NCBI RefSeq assembly: GCF_030464885.1
Contig: NZ_JALPRJ010000047.1
Coordinates: forward strand, 1 to 64,000
From: Caballeronia sp. SEWSISQ10-4 2
Lineage (GTDB): Bacteria; Pseudomonadota; Gammaproteobacteria; Burkholderiales; Burkholderiaceae
Direction of reading: 5' to 3'
Length of the DNA stretch: 64,000 nt
Shown: in pieces, positions 24,362 to 33,691 of the stretch
Position numbering within the stretch: the stretch's first letter is position 1
Layout: every line of letters starts with the position of its first letter
Made by a program: the position numbers and the translations under genes
Notes under the pieces: generated by a model
What the model saw: the letters and a program-made list of their open reading frames with translations, nothing else
What the model was told of the DNA's origin: nothing
Database searches by the model: none

Positions 24362-25681
24362 ATGAGCGATCACGCTACTGCGGAGGACACCGTCACCGCT
24401 CGAGTGATGCGTCGTCTGCTGCCGTTCCTGCTGTTGATGTACATGCTGGCATTTCTCGACCGAGCCAATATTGGCTTTGCTCAGAAAGCGTTACAGCACG
24501 ATACGGGCTTGTCGAATGCCGCTTTTGCGTTCGGCGCGGGCGTATTTTTCGTGGGCTATGCGCTCTTCGAAGTGCCGAGCAACTTGCTGCTGCATCGCGT
24601 GGGTGCGAAGCTCTGGATGTGCCGGATCATGGTGACGTGGGGGCTCGTATCGGCGGCGATGGCGTTCGCGCACACGGCCACCACGTTCTACGCGTTGCGC
24701 TTCGCACTCGGCGTGGCCGAAGCAGGGTTCTTTCCCGGCATCGTCTATTACCTTACGCGATGGTTTCCACAATCGGCGCGGGCGAGAGCGCTGGGTGTGT
24801 TCTATTTCGGCGCGCCACTAGCGTTCATCTTCGGCAGTCCGCTGTCCGGCGCGTTGCTCGACCTGCATGGCGCGCTCGGTTTCGCGGGCTGGCAATGGCT
24901 CTTCCTGCTGGAAGGTTGTTTCGCTTCCGTAGTCGGCGTATGGGCGTTCTGGTATCTCGACAATGACCCCTCCAAAGCACGCTGGCTCGATGCCACACAA
25001 CGTGACCTGCTGCTCTCGCGGCTGGCTCAGGACGCACACGTTGCGTCGGCGCATGGACCGCGTGGCGTGCTGGCCGTGTTGATCGATCCGCGTGTGCTGA
25101 TCTTGTCGGCGGTGTATTTCCTGATCCAGATGTCCGTGTACGGCGTGATCTTTTATTTGCCGCAGCAAGTGGCTGCCTTGCTTGGGGAAAACGTGGGTGT
25201 GAAGGTCGGTTTCGTCACGGCCATCCCTTGGTTATGCGCGGTGCTTGTCACATGGACGGTGCCGCGTTATGCGGATCGTTTTGGTCAGCATCGATGGCTC
25301 GCCGTGGCGATGCTGGTCGTAGCCGGCGGGGGGATCGCGGTGTCAGGGCTCGCGGGTCAACCGATCGTCTCGCTGATCGCGCTGTGCTTCGCGGCTAGCG
25401 GTCTGATCGCAGCGCAACCGCTGTTCTGGACCTTTCCCACCCAATACCTCACCGGTGCAGCCGCGGCCGGAGCCATCGCACTGATCAATTCGCTGGGCAG
25501 TCTCGGCGGTTTCGTGGCGCCGATGGTGCGCACGAGCGCGGAGCGTTTCTATGCATCGACGAGTGCCGGCCTTGTGTTGCTCGGACTCGTTGCCGCGCTC
25601 GCCGCGATCGCAATCATCATGTTCGTGCGGCCTGAGCGGATATCCGCTTATACGCATGGCGAGCGCGCCAAAACGTCCTGA
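24362..25681 (+). CDS. MFS transporter, anion:cation symporter family (rhamnonate-type)
   Basis: The 439-residue carrier has about twelve membrane segments and the ACS-family signature FLDRANIGFAQKAL in the first segment. This family transports sugar acids such as hexuronates and L-rhamnonate (E. coli RhmT). Located between the SDR and L-rhamnonate dehydratase genes, it likely imports L-rhamnonate, giving the cell an entry point besides the ABC system for free rhamnose. ATG 24362 follows CGGAGAC. Confidence 0.85.
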   Translation: MSDHATAEDTVTARVMRRLLPFLLLMYMLAFLDRANIGFAQKALQHDTGLSNAAFAFGAGVFFVGYALFEVPSNLLLHRVGAKLWMCRIMVTWGLVSAAMAFAHTATTFYALRFALGVAEAGFFPGIVYYLTRWFPQSARARALGVFYFGAPLAFIFGSPLSGALLDLHGALGFAGWQWLFLLEGCFASVVGVWAFWYLDNDPSKARWLDATQRDLLLSRLAQDAHVASAHGPRGVLAVLIDPRVLILSAVYFLIQMSVYGVIFYLPQQVAALLGENVGVKVGFVTAIPWLCAVLVTWTVPRYADRFGQHRWLAVAMLVVAGGGIAVSGLAGQPIVSLIALCFAASGLIAAQPLFWTFPTQYLTGAAAAGAIALINSLGSLGGFVAPMVRTSAERFYASTSAGLVLLGLVAALAAIAIIMFVRPERISAYTHGERAKTS

Positions 25682-25717
25682 ACATTAGAACCACCAGAAC
25701 CATTACGGAGTCCGATC

Positions 25718-26896
25718 ATGTCCATGCCCACCATTCGTCACGTTCGTGCGTTCACCGTTCGCGGCGGCGGTGCCGATTATCACGACCAGGGCGCCGATCA
25801 CTGGATCGACGACCATATCTCCACGCCAATGGCGCGTTACCCTGAGTATCGGCAAAGCCGCCAGTCGTTCGGCATCAATGTCCTCGGTTCGCTCGTCGTT
25901 GAAATTGAAGCGAGTGACGGGACGGTCGGCTTCGCGGTGACCACGGGCGGCGAGATTGGCGCTTTTATAGTGGAGAAACATCTGGCGCGGTTTCTCGAAG
26001 GGCAGCGTGTGACCGACATCGAGAAGATGTGGGACCAGATGTATTTCGCCACGCTCTATTACGGGCGCAAAGGTATCGTGCTGAATGCGATTTCGGGCGT
26101 CGATCTTGCGCTATGGGACCTGCTCGCAAAGGTTCGTAAAGAGCCGGTGTTCCATCTGTTAGGCGGCCCTGTACGCGACGAGCTGCAGTTCTACGCGACC
26201 GGTGCACGCCCCGATCTGGCGAAGGAGATGGGTTTTATCGGTGGCAAGATGCCGTTGCAGCACGGACCGGCTGAAGGCGAGGAAGGGCTCGCGAAGAACA
26301 TCGCGAAGCTCGCCGATATGCGCGCCAAGGTAGGCGACGATTTCTGGCTAATGTTCGACTGCTGGATGAGCCTCGACCTGAACTACGCAACGCGTCTCGC
26401 GCATGCGGCGAAGGAGCATGGTCTGAAGTGGCTTGAAGAGGCGTTGCCGCCCGATGACTATTGGGGTTACGCCGAACTGCGACGCTCGGTGCCGCGCGGC
26501 ATGATGGTGACGACCGGCGAACATGAAGCCACGCGCTGGGGTTTCCGCATGCTGTTCGAAATGGGCTGCGCTGATCTGGTCCAGCCGGATGTGGGCTGGT
26601 GCGGCGGCATCACGGAACTGATCAAGATATCCGCGCTCGCCGACGCCCATAACGTGCTCGTCGTGCCACATGGTTCATCGGTTTATAGCTATCACTTTGT
26701 GGTGACACGGCACAACTCGCCGTTCGCGGAATTCCTGATGATGGCGCCGAAAGCCGACGAAGTCGTGCCGATGTTCAACCCGCTGCTGCTCGACGAACCC
26801 GTGCCGGTGAACGGACGAATGAAGGTGCCCGAGACGCCGGGCTTCGGCGTGCGGCTCAATCCTGAATGCACCCTTGTGCGTCCCTATACACACTGA
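25718..26896 (+). CDS. rhmD: L-rhamnonate dehydratase
   Basis: The 392-residue enolase-superfamily enzyme dehydrates L-rhamnonate to 2-keto-3-deoxy-L-rhamnonate. Long stretches agree with E. coli RhmD as I know it: HWIDDHISTPM, QSRQSFGINVLG, FYATGARPDLAKEMGFIGGK, MVTTGEH and VVPHGSSVYSYH. The Mg ligands (Asp in MFDCWMS, Glu in WLEE, Glu in TGEH) and the active-site His of VPHGSS are present. ATG 25718 gives the normal N-terminus. The rhamnose dehydrogenase gene follows 16 bases later. Confidence 0.95.
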   Translation: MSMPTIRHVRAFTVRGGGADYHDQGADHWIDDHISTPMARYPEYRQSRQSFGINVLGSLVVEIEASDGTVGFAVTTGGEIGAFIVEKHLARFLEGQRVTDIEKMWDQMYFATLYYGRKGIVLNAISGVDLALWDLLAKVRKEPVFHLLGGPVRDELQFYATGARPDLAKEMGFIGGKMPLQHGPAEGEEGLAKNIAKLADMRAKVGDDFWLMFDCWMSLDLNYATRLAHAAKEHGLKWLEEALPPDDYWGYAELRRSVPRGMMVTTGEHEATRWGFRMLFEMGCADLVQPDVGWCGGITELIKISALADAHNVLVVPHGSSVYSYHFVVTRHNSPFAEFLMMAPKADEVVPMFNPLLLDEPVPVNGRMKVPETPGFGVRLNPECTLVRPYTH

Positions 26897-26912
26897 AACA
26901 TTGAGGTTTATC

Positions 26913-27695
26913 GTGCTGCTCGACAACAAAGTGGTGATCGTCACCGGCGGATCGCGAGGCATTGGCCGCGCGATTGCCGTGGCTTGTGCGAAGGAAGGTG
27001 CGGACGTCGTGCTCAACTATTGGGGCGACAACGACCGCTCGTATGGACGCTTGTCGGCGGTGCAGGAAGTGGTTGGCGAGATAGAAACACTCGGCCGGCG
27101 CGTGATCGCCGTCGAAGGAAACGTGGCGCAGCGCGAGACGGGACTGGAACTCGTGAAGCAGGCTGTCGACGCGTTCGGTCATGTCGATGTCCTCGCCAGC
27201 AATGCCGGCATCTGTCCATTCCATACATTTCTCGACATGCCGGCGTCGGTGTACGAAGCCACCGTCGGCGTGAATCTGAACGGCGCGTTTTATGTGACCC
27301 AGGCCGTCGCGAACCAGATGAAATCGCAGGGAACCGGCGGTGCGATTGTCGCGACGAGTTCGATCAGCGCACTCGTCGGCGGCGCCATGCAGACGCATTA
27401 CACGCCGACCAAAGCGGGCGTTCATTCGCTGATGCAGTCGTGCGCGATCGCTCTGGGACCTTACGGCATCCGTTGCAATTCGGTGATGCCTGGCACCATC
27501 GCGACGGACCTGAACGCGGAAGATCTCGCCGACACCGAAAAGCGCGCGTACTTCGAAAAACGCATTCCGCTGGGACGCCTGGGCGAACCCGACGACGTCG
27601 CGCAGTGCGTGACGTTCCTTGCATCGGATCGGGCGCGATATGTGACGGGCGCGTCGCTCCTGGTGGATGGCGGCCTGTTCGTCAACCTTCAGTGA
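26913..27695 (+). CDS. L-rhamnose 1-dehydrogenase (SDR)
   Basis: The 260-residue SDR oxidises L-rhamnose to L-rhamnono-lactone, the first step of the non-phosphorylative pathway (LRA1). It has TGGSRGIG, SNAGICPFH and Y-T-P-T-K, and overall resembles the Azotobacter L-rhamnose dehydrogenase, including the ending LLVDGGLFVNLQ. The GTG start at 26913 has GAGG 6 bases upstream and gives the family N-terminus (LLDNKVVIVTGG); the open frame upstream overlaps the dehydratase end. Its 3' end overlaps the convergent LysR gene by 14 bases. Confidence 0.9.
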   Translation: MLLDNKVVIVTGGSRGIGRAIAVACAKEGADVVLNYWGDNDRSYGRLSAVQEVVGEIETLGRRVIAVEGNVAQRETGLELVKQAVDAFGHVDVLASNAGICPFHTFLDMPASVYEATVGVNLNGAFYVTQAVANQMKSQGTGGAIVATSSISALVGGAMQTHYTPTKAGVHSLMQSCAIALGPYGIRCNSVMPGTIATDLNAEDLADTEKRAYFEKRIPLGRLGEPDDVAQCVTFLASDRARYVTGASLLVDGGLFVNLQ

Positions 27696-28632
27696 ATGAG
27701 CCGGCCGAGTATTTGCGCAGCAACGCGATGCAGTATTCGGCGGGTTCGCTGAGCGTTTCATGTTTGCGCCGCAGCAAGCCGAAACCCGAGAGGCTTTTGC
27801 CGATCTCGATGGGCAGTTCGATCAGCAATTGCGCGCGCAGATAATCGCGCACGACGGATTCCGGCAGCATGGCGACCGCGTCGCTGTTTTGAAGAAGCTG
27901 AAGCGTGGCGAAGATCGACGCGCATTCGACCACGTTGGACGGCGAAGCGAGTCCTGCCCGAGCGAGCTCGTCTTCGAACAACGCGCGCGCCGGGCTGGTG
28001 ATCGGTTGCAGGATCCAGGGCCAGGAGATCAGCGCGTCGAGTGAGAGCGAGGTTTCATGGGCGAGCGGATGCGCAGCGCGCACGACCAGCCGCATGGCCT
28101 CGCGCGAAAGCGGTTCGAAGTCGAAGTCGTTGTGCTGGAGCGGCGTGGTGAGACGGCCGAGCGCGAGATCCACTTCCCGGCGATGCAGCAATTGCACTAC
28201 CTGGTCGCTGGTCTCGCCAAGAATGCGCACGTTGAGCAATGGCCGCTCGCTTTTGAGTTCGGCGATGGCCATGGCGAGCACATCGGGCGCGGCGCCCATG
28301 ATCGCGCCGACGGTCAGTTGGCCATGACCGCCGCGCCGCTTGCTTTCGAGATCGGCGGCGAAGCGGGTCAGGTCGGCCAGCGACCGCCGCGCATAGGCGA
28401 GCGTGGCGACGCCGAGCGGCGTGGGCTGCATGCCGCGCGCGTTGCGCTCGAACAGCAGGAAGCCGAACGCTTCCTCTATGTCGCTGAGCATCCGGCTGGC
28501 GCTGGGCTGCGCGACATTGATGGTCTCGGCGGCCTGGTGCAGGTTGCGGGCGTCGTCGAGGGCGACAAGCAGCGCCAGATGCTTGAATTTCAGGCGGTTG
28601 ACGAGGGCAATCTGGGAGACGTTCTGGTTCAT
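27682..28632 (-). CDS. LysR-family regulator of the rhamnose regulon
   Basis: The 316-residue LTTR has its helix-turn-helix at about residues 14-73 (LHQAAETINVAQPSASRMLSDIE) and an effector-binding domain like those of GbpR/sugar-responsive regulators. It sits between the two rhamnose units, convergent to the first and divergent from the second, a typical arrangement for the pathway regulator. Start 28632 follows AGAGGA; an upstream in-frame start would add residues without similarity. The sites at 28713 and 23476 are candidate targets; the inducer is probably rhamnose or a derivative. Confidence 0.87.
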   Translation of the reverse strand: MNQNVSQIALVNRLKFKHLALLVALDDARNLHQAAETINVAQPSASRMLSDIEEAFGFLLFERNARGMQPTPLGVATLAYARRSLADLTRFAADLESKRRGGHGQLTVGAIMGAAPDVLAMAIAELKSERPLLNVRILGETSDQVVQLLHRREVDLALGRLTTPLQHNDFDFEPLSREAMRLVVRAAHPLAHETSLSLDALISWPWILQPITSPARALFEDELARAGLASPSNVVECASIFATLQLLQNSDAVAMLPESVVRDYLRAQLLIELPIEIGKSLSGFGLLRRKHETLSEPAEYCIALLRKYSAGSFTEG

Positions 28633-28694
28633 CGGGCGTCCTCTTGTGTCCACTAAGCGATTCGGTTTTGCGATCGGCTGATCCTCACTTCGGA

Positions 28695-28757
28695 TTGTCA
28701 TGTTATCAGTAGACGAACTATAGTCGTAGCGCAAAAGCCGCAAGTCAGACTATGACT
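28695..28757 (+). promoter_or_regulatory. Predicted promoter and operator region of the rhaM-lactonase-ABC unit
   Basis: TTGTCA (28695-28700) and TATAGT (28719-28724), 18 bases apart, match five of six consensus positions each. ACGAACTATAG (28713-28723) overlaps the -10 and recurs inverted at 23476-23486. AGTCA-N5-TGACT (28743-28757) is a perfect inverted repeat just after the predicted start site, suited to repression. This is the divergent region of the LysR gene. Sites are predicted by eye. Confidence 0.5.
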
Positions 28758-28792
28758 CAACCGGTTTCAACACCTATAAAAGGCAAGCCGCA

Positions 28793-29107
28793 ATGGAGAC
28801 GATTGCGTTCAGGATGACCCTTAAACCGGGCCAGCGCGATGAATACGAGCGGCGTCATCGCGATCTCTGGCCTGAGCTGGCCGAGGCGTTACGCAAGGCC
28901 GGGATTCGCGATTACTGGATTTTCCTCGACGAAACCAGCGGGCACCTGTTCGCCACGCTCAAGCGTGAGCGCAACCACACCATGGACGCCTTGCCCGATC
29001 TGCCCATCATGCGCAAATGGTGGGACAGCATGGCCGACCTGATGGAAACGAACCCTGACCGCTCACCGATGCAATACGCGCTCGCGCCGGTTTTCCATCT
29101 TCCCTGA
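28793..29107 (+). CDS. rhaM: L-rhamnose mutarotase
   Basis: The 104-residue protein interconverts alpha and beta anomers of L-rhamnose. Residues known from E. coli RhaM are at identical positions: H22 (in RRHRDLWPEL), Y41 (in RDYWIF) and the tryptophan pair 76-77 (KWW). The C-terminal VFHLP also fits. It is the first gene of the unit that continues with the lactonase-like and ABC genes. Length is exactly the family norm. Confidence 0.95.
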   Translation: METIAFRMTLKPGQRDEYERRHRDLWPELAEALRKAGIRDYWIFLDETSGHLFATLKRERNHTMDALPDLPIMRKWWDSMADLMETNPDRSPMQYALAPVFHLP

Positions 29108-29146
29108 CGCGCTTTTCGCGAGTTTTAGCGGCACGAGGACATATCC

Positions 29147-30043
29147 ATGCAGGTTGTCGATCCGCACATTCATCTTTGGGATTTGAAGACGCATCACTAT
29201 CCGTGGCTGGCGAACCCGGGTACGTCGTTTGTCGGCGATGCACGCGATCTGAAACATGACTATCTGATCACTGATTTGCTGCGCGATGCCGAGCCGGTGC
29301 AGGTGTTGAAGCTCGTGCATGTGGACGCCAATCACGATCCCGCGGATCCGGTGGAAGAAACTCGCTGGCTGCAACATGTCGCCGATAACGAAGGCCACGG
29401 TATGCCGAATGCGATCGTGGCGGGCGCGGATTTATCGGCATCGGCGGAAAAGGTGCATGAAGTGCTTGAAGGGCATGCTGCGTTCGCCAACACGCGAGGC
29501 ATCCGGCAAATCCTCAATGTGCATGCCAATCCGCTCTATGACTACGTGGGCCGGCACTACATGCGTGAACCGCAATGGCGCAAGAACTTTGCGTTGCTGA
29601 AGAAGTATTCGCTCTCGTTCGATCTTCAACTTTACCCGTCGCAGATGAGTGAGGCGGTTGCACTTGCACAGGAGCATCCCGACACGCAGTTCATCGTGAA
29701 TCATGCGGGGATGTTTGTGGACCGTTCGTCGGTCGAGGGTTTTCGTGCATGGCGCGACGGTTTGCGAGCACTCGCTGCGTGTCCGAATGTGGCGGTGAAG
29801 ATCAGCGGCCTTGCCATGTTCGATCACCAGTGGAGCGTTGAAAGCTTTCGTCCGTATGTGCTGGAGACCATCGATGCGTTCGGCTGCGACCGCGCCATGT
29901 TTGCATCGAACTTTCCGGTCGACCGGTTGTTCGCGACCTATGAAGGATTGTGGAACGCGTACGCGTCCATCGTAGAAGACTTGAGCGGTACAGAAAAAGA
30001 TGCGCTTTTCATAAGCAACGCAGAGCGGATCTATCGCATCTGA
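29147..30043 (+). CDS. Amidohydrolase-family lactonase, likely L-rhamnono-gamma-lactonase
   Basis: The 298-residue protein belongs to the amidohydrolase_2 (COG3618) lactonases, with the H-x-H metal motif at the start (DPHIHLWD) and NHAGM later. In the pathway it would hydrolyse L-rhamnono-1,4-lactone to L-rhamnonate (LRA2 step). The final motif reads MFASNFPVD, with Asn where classical amidohydrolases have Asp (GSDWP); this variant is common in the COG3618 lactonases as I recall them. ATG 29147 lies 39 bases after rhaM. Class sure, substrate inferred from position. Confidence 0.83.
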   Translation: MQVVDPHIHLWDLKTHHYPWLANPGTSFVGDARDLKHDYLITDLLRDAEPVQVLKLVHVDANHDPADPVEETRWLQHVADNEGHGMPNAIVAGADLSASAEKVHEVLEGHAAFANTRGIRQILNVHANPLYDYVGRHYMREPQWRKNFALLKKYSLSFDLQLYPSQMSEAVALAQEHPDTQFIVNHAGMFVDRSSVEGFRAWRDGLRALAACPNVAVKISGLAMFDHQWSVESFRPYVLETIDAFGCDRAMFASNFPVDRLFATYEGLWNAYASIVEDLSGTEKDALFISNAERIYRI

Positions 30044-30054
30044 AGGAGACAGGA

Positions 30055-31578
30055 ATGGGCATTAACAATCCGCCTCGGCTGGAGCTAAGGCACGCGAGCA
30101 AATCGTTCGGCCGCGTGCGTGCGCTCGGTGACGGCAGCCTCGCGTTGTGGCCGGGTGAAGTGCATGCGTTGCTAGGCGAAAACGGCGCGGGCAAGTCGAC
30201 TCTGGTCAAGCTGCTTGCGGGTGTCTATCAACCGGACTCGGGCGAATTGCTCGTCGATGGACGGGCTCGCAGATTTGCGAATCCTGCTGAGGCACGCGAC
30301 GCCGGGCTCGCCGTGATCTATCAGGAACCCACGTTGTTCGCGGATCTGTCCATCGCGGAAAACATCTACATGGGACGTCAGCCGCGCGATCGGCTAGGCC
30401 GGATTCGCTACGACGAAATGAATCGCGAAGTGGATACGCTGCTGCAGTCGCTGGGTGTCAATTTGCGCGCGGAGCGCCTGGTGCGCGGCTTGTCCATCGC
30501 GGATCAGCAAGTGGTCGAGATTGCCAAAGCGCTGTCGCTGAACGCGAACGTGCTGATCATGGATGAGCCGACGGCGGCGTTGTCGCTGACCGAAGTCGAA
30601 CGCCTGTTCGCGATCGTGCGCTCATTGCGTGAACGCAATGCCGCCATTCTCTTCATCACGCACCGGCTGGACGAAGTGTTCGCGCTGACGCAACGTTTGA
30701 CGATCATGCGCGATGGCCTGAAGGTCTTCGACGCAATGACCGCTGACATGACCATCGATTCGATCGTGAGCAAGATGGTCGGGCGCGATCTCGATACCTT
30801 CTATCCGAAAGCGGATGTTGCGCCCGGCGAGGTACGTCTTTCAGTCCGTGGCCTGACGCGCGATGGTGTGTTCAAGAACGTCTCGTTCGAGGTCCGCGCG
30901 GGCGAGATCGTGGCGTTGGCGGGGCTCGTTGGCGCGGGCCGCAGTGAAGTGGCGCGTGCGATCTTCGGCATTGATCCTGTGGATGCGGGTGAAGTCAGGA
31001 TCGCGGACAAGCCTTTGCAACTCGGCCGGCCGCAAGCGGCAGTTCGCGCGGGCCTCGCGCTGGTGCCCGAGGACCGGCGTGCGCAAGGTCTTGCGCTGGA
31101 ACTGAGCATTGCGCGCAATGCGTCGATGACGGTGCTCGGACGCCTCGTTAAACATGGGTTGATATCGTCACGCAGCGAAAACACGCTTGCCGCCGACTGG
31201 GGCCGCCGTCTGCGACTCAAAGCGAGCGATCTCGATGCGCCCGTAGGCACACTGTCGGGCGGCAATCAGCAGAAGGTCGTGCTCGGAAAGTGGCTTGCCA
31301 CAGGGCCTAAGGTGCTCATCATCGACGAACCGACGCGCGGTATCGACGTCGGCGCCAAGGCGGAGGTGTATCGAACGCTCGCGGAACTGGTGCGTGAAGG
31401 CATGGCGGTCCTGATGATTTCCAGCGAGCTGCCCGAAGTGCTCGGCATGGCCGATCGCATTCTTGTCATGCACGAAGGCCGCATCAGCGCGGACATCGCG
31501 CGCGCCGATGCAAACGAAGAGCGCGTGATGAGCGCGGCTCTCGGTGCATCGCCGTCAACGCTGGGGAAGGCCGCATGA
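30055..31578 (+). CDS. Rhamnose ABC transporter ATPase (RhaT type)
   Basis: The 507-residue double-ATPase of CUT2 type has Walker A GENGAGKST in the first domain, LSIADQQVVEIAKAL with LIMDEPTAALS, then in the second domain GLVGAGRSE, LSGGNQQKVVLGKW and LIIDEPTRGIDVGAKAEVY. It energises rhamnose import together with two permeases. ATG 30055 follows AAGGAGA, 11 bases after the lactonase stop; the open frame upstream is unrelated. Its stop overlaps the next start by 4 bases. In Rhizobium this component is named RhaT, a name used for another protein in E. coli. Confidence 0.9.
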   Translation: MGINNPPRLELRHASKSFGRVRALGDGSLALWPGEVHALLGENGAGKSTLVKLLAGVYQPDSGELLVDGRARRFANPAEARDAGLAVIYQEPTLFADLSIAENIYMGRQPRDRLGRIRYDEMNREVDTLLQSLGVNLRAERLVRGLSIADQQVVEIAKALSLNANVLIMDEPTAALSLTEVERLFAIVRSLRERNAAILFITHRLDEVFALTQRLTIMRDGLKVFDAMTADMTIDSIVSKMVGRDLDTFYPKADVAPGEVRLSVRGLTRDGVFKNVSFEVRAGEIVALAGLVGAGRSEVARAIFGIDPVDAGEVRIADKPLQLGRPQAAVRAGLALVPEDRRAQGLALELSIARNASMTVLGRLVKHGLISSRSENTLAADWGRRLRLKASDLDAPVGTLSGGNQQKVVLGKWLATGPKVLIIDEPTRGIDVGAKAEVYRTLAELVREGMAVLMISSELPEVLGMADRILVMHEGRISADIARADANEERVMSAALGASPSTLGKAA

Positions 31579-32618
31579 TGACCCGACATTCTCCTGCGAT
31601 GCCCGCGGTGCACGCGCCTAAGCCCAAGCGCCGCAACCTGCTGACGGACCTCGTTCGCAGCCGCGAGGCGACGTTGTTTGTCGTGCTGATCGCGCTGGTT
31701 GCGGCCACCGCTGCGGTAAAACCCGAGTTCCTCAATCTGCAGAATCTGCGCGACGTTCTGCTCAACGTGTCGATCATCGGCTTGCTCACCGCCGGCATGA
31801 CGGTCGTGATGCTGATGCGGCATATCGACCTGTCGGTGGCGTCGGTTGTCGGCGTCAGCGCATATTCGGTCGGCAGTCTCTTCGTGATGTTCCCGCACAT
31901 GCCGATAGTCGTCGCGATGCTCGCGGGCATCGCAATTGGTCTCGTGATCGGCGCAGTGAACGGCACGCTCGTGACGTTCGGGCGCGTGCCTTCGCTGGTG
32001 GCGACCTTATCGACGCTCTATATCGTGCGCGGCGCCGATTACGCCTGGGTCCACGGCGGCCAGATCAACGCGACCAGCCTTCCCGATGCGTTCTCGCGTA
32101 TCGCCACGGGTTCGCTGCTCGGCTTGCCGAACCTGGTGCTGATAGCGGTGGTGGTGCTGGTCGCGATTGGCGTTTATCTCAAGCAATATCGCGGCGGGCG
32201 CGAGCACTATGCGATTGGTTCAAACCCGGAAGCAGCGCGGCTTGCGGGTATTCGCGTGGAGCGCCGCGTGATGATCGGCTTCCTGTTGTCGGGCGCGATC
32301 GCGGGCCTCGCGGGCGTGCTGTGGCTGGCCCGTTTCGGCACCGTTGAAGCGAGCACGGCGAAGGGTATCGAATTGCAGGTGGTGGCTGCGGCCGTGGTGG
32401 GCAGCGTGGCAATTACGGGTGGCGTCGGCACCATACTCGGCGCGACACTCGGCGCGCTCGTGCTCGGTGTCATCAACATTGCGCTGGTGGTCCTGCGCGT
32501 GTCGCCGTTCTGGCAGCAGGCCATCCAGGGAGCGTTGATCGTCGCGGCGATCACGCTCGACACACTGCTGGCGCGCTCCGTCGCGCGTCGCATGATGAGG
32601 AAACGCGATCATGGCTAA
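31575..32618 (+). CDS. Rhamnose ABC transporter permease (RhaP type)
   Basis: The 347-residue inner-membrane permease has the CUT2 motifs MTVVMLMRHIDLSVASVVG and YAIGSNPEAARLAGIRVERR and about ten hydrophobic segments. The presence of two different permease genes, rather than one, is a feature of rhizobial-type rhamnose importers. It overlaps the ATPase gene by 4 bases and the second permease gene by 8 bases, so all three should be translated together. Confidence 0.9.
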   Translation: MMTRHSPAMPAVHAPKPKRRNLLTDLVRSREATLFVVLIALVAATAAVKPEFLNLQNLRDVLLNVSIIGLLTAGMTVVMLMRHIDLSVASVVGVSAYSVGSLFVMFPHMPIVVAMLAGIAIGLVIGAVNGTLVTFGRVPSLVATLSTLYIVRGADYAWVHGGQINATSLPDAFSRIATGSLLGLPNLVLIAVVVLVAIGVYLKQYRGGREHYAIGSNPEAARLAGIRVERRVMIGFLLSGAIAGLAGVLWLARFGTVEASTAKGIELQVVAAAVVGSVAITGGVGTILGATLGALVLGVINIALVVLRVSPFWQQAIQGALIVAAITLDTLLARSVARRMMRKRDHG

Positions 32619-33615
32619 ACCCGATTCCGCACTCACGCTGACAAAACGCCGGCATGTCTCGTGGGAAACCATGCTCGTGGTCGTGCTTGTGCTTGGCGTG
32701 ATCCTCGGACGCGTCTTATCGCCGATGTTCCTCTCAAGCGCGAACCTCTCGAACATGCTCGCCGACTTCACCGAGATCGCGCTGATCGCCTTGCCGATGA
32801 CGTTGATCATTGTCGCGGCCGAGATCGATTTGTCGGTGGCGTCGGTGCTTGGTGCATCGAGTGCGCTGATGGGCGTGCTCTGGCACATGGGTTTGCCCAT
32901 GCCGCTCGTGATCGCCATTGTGTTGGTTGCAGGGACGCTCGCCGGCCTGTTCAACGGCCTCGTCATCGTGCGCTTCAATCTACCCTCGCTTGCCGTGACT
33001 ATCGGCACGCTCGCGCTGTTTCGCGGTCTCGCGTACGTGCTGCTGGGCGATCAGGCTGTCGCTGACTTTCCCGCGTCCTACACGGCATTCGGTATCGACA
33101 CGATCGCCGCATTCCTGCCGATGCCGTTCGTGCTTGTGATCATCGGCGCGATTATTTTCACGGTGCTGCTGCAGGCCACGCCGTTCGGGCGCAGCCTCTA
33201 CGCGACCGGCGCGAATCCGGTTGCCGCGCAGTTCTCGGGCATCGACGTGGCGCGCACGAAACTCAAGCTTTTCATGCTGTCCGGCGCGATGAGCGCGCTT
33301 GCGGGCGTGGTCTATACGCTGCGCTTCACCAGCGCACGCGGTGACAACGGCGAGGGTTTCGAGTTGTCGGTGATCGCGGCCGTGCTGTTCGGCGGCGTGA
33401 GTATCTTCGGTGGACGCGGATCGATGATCGGCGTGCTGCTGTCGTTGCTGATCATCGGCGTGTTGCGCAATGCGTTGACGCTCTCGGATGTATCGAGCGA
33501 GACGCTGACCATTGTTACCGGTGGTTTGTTGTTGTCGTCGGTGCTGATTCCGAATCTTGTTGCACGTTGGCGTGTCATGCGTGAAAAGCGCTTGATGACG
33601 CAGACGCTTTCGTGA
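32611..33615 (+). CDS. Rhamnose ABC transporter permease (RhaQ type)
   Basis: The 334-residue permease has IIVAAEIDLSVASVLGASS, FNGLVIVRFNLPSLAVTIGT and YATGANPVAAQFSGIDVART, matching the second permease of RhaSTPQ systems. It starts inside the end of the first permease gene. The binding-protein gene follows after 76 bases. Nothing unusual in length or composition. Confidence 0.9.
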   Translation: MAKPDSALTLTKRRHVSWETMLVVVLVLGVILGRVLSPMFLSSANLSNMLADFTEIALIALPMTLIIVAAEIDLSVASVLGASSALMGVLWHMGLPMPLVIAIVLVAGTLAGLFNGLVIVRFNLPSLAVTIGTLALFRGLAYVLLGDQAVADFPASYTAFGIDTIAAFLPMPFVLVIIGAIIFTVLLQATPFGRSLYATGANPVAAQFSGIDVARTKLKLFMLSGAMSALAGVVYTLRFTSARGDNGEGFELSVIAAVLFGGVSIFGGRGSMIGVLLSLLIIGVLRNALTLSDVSSETLTIVTGGLLLSSVLIPNLVARWRVMREKRLMTQTLS

Positions 33616-33691
33616 AAGTTGGGCTTTTTTAAAAACCAGCGTGAAGACTCCAGAAAAATCGGAGCGGCGCGCGACATCAGGAGACACAAGC

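Noticed and set aside
26856..27761. A 301-codon minus-strand frame opposite the rhamnose dehydrogenase
   Set aside because: It is antisense to a well conserved SDR and has no plausible motifs.
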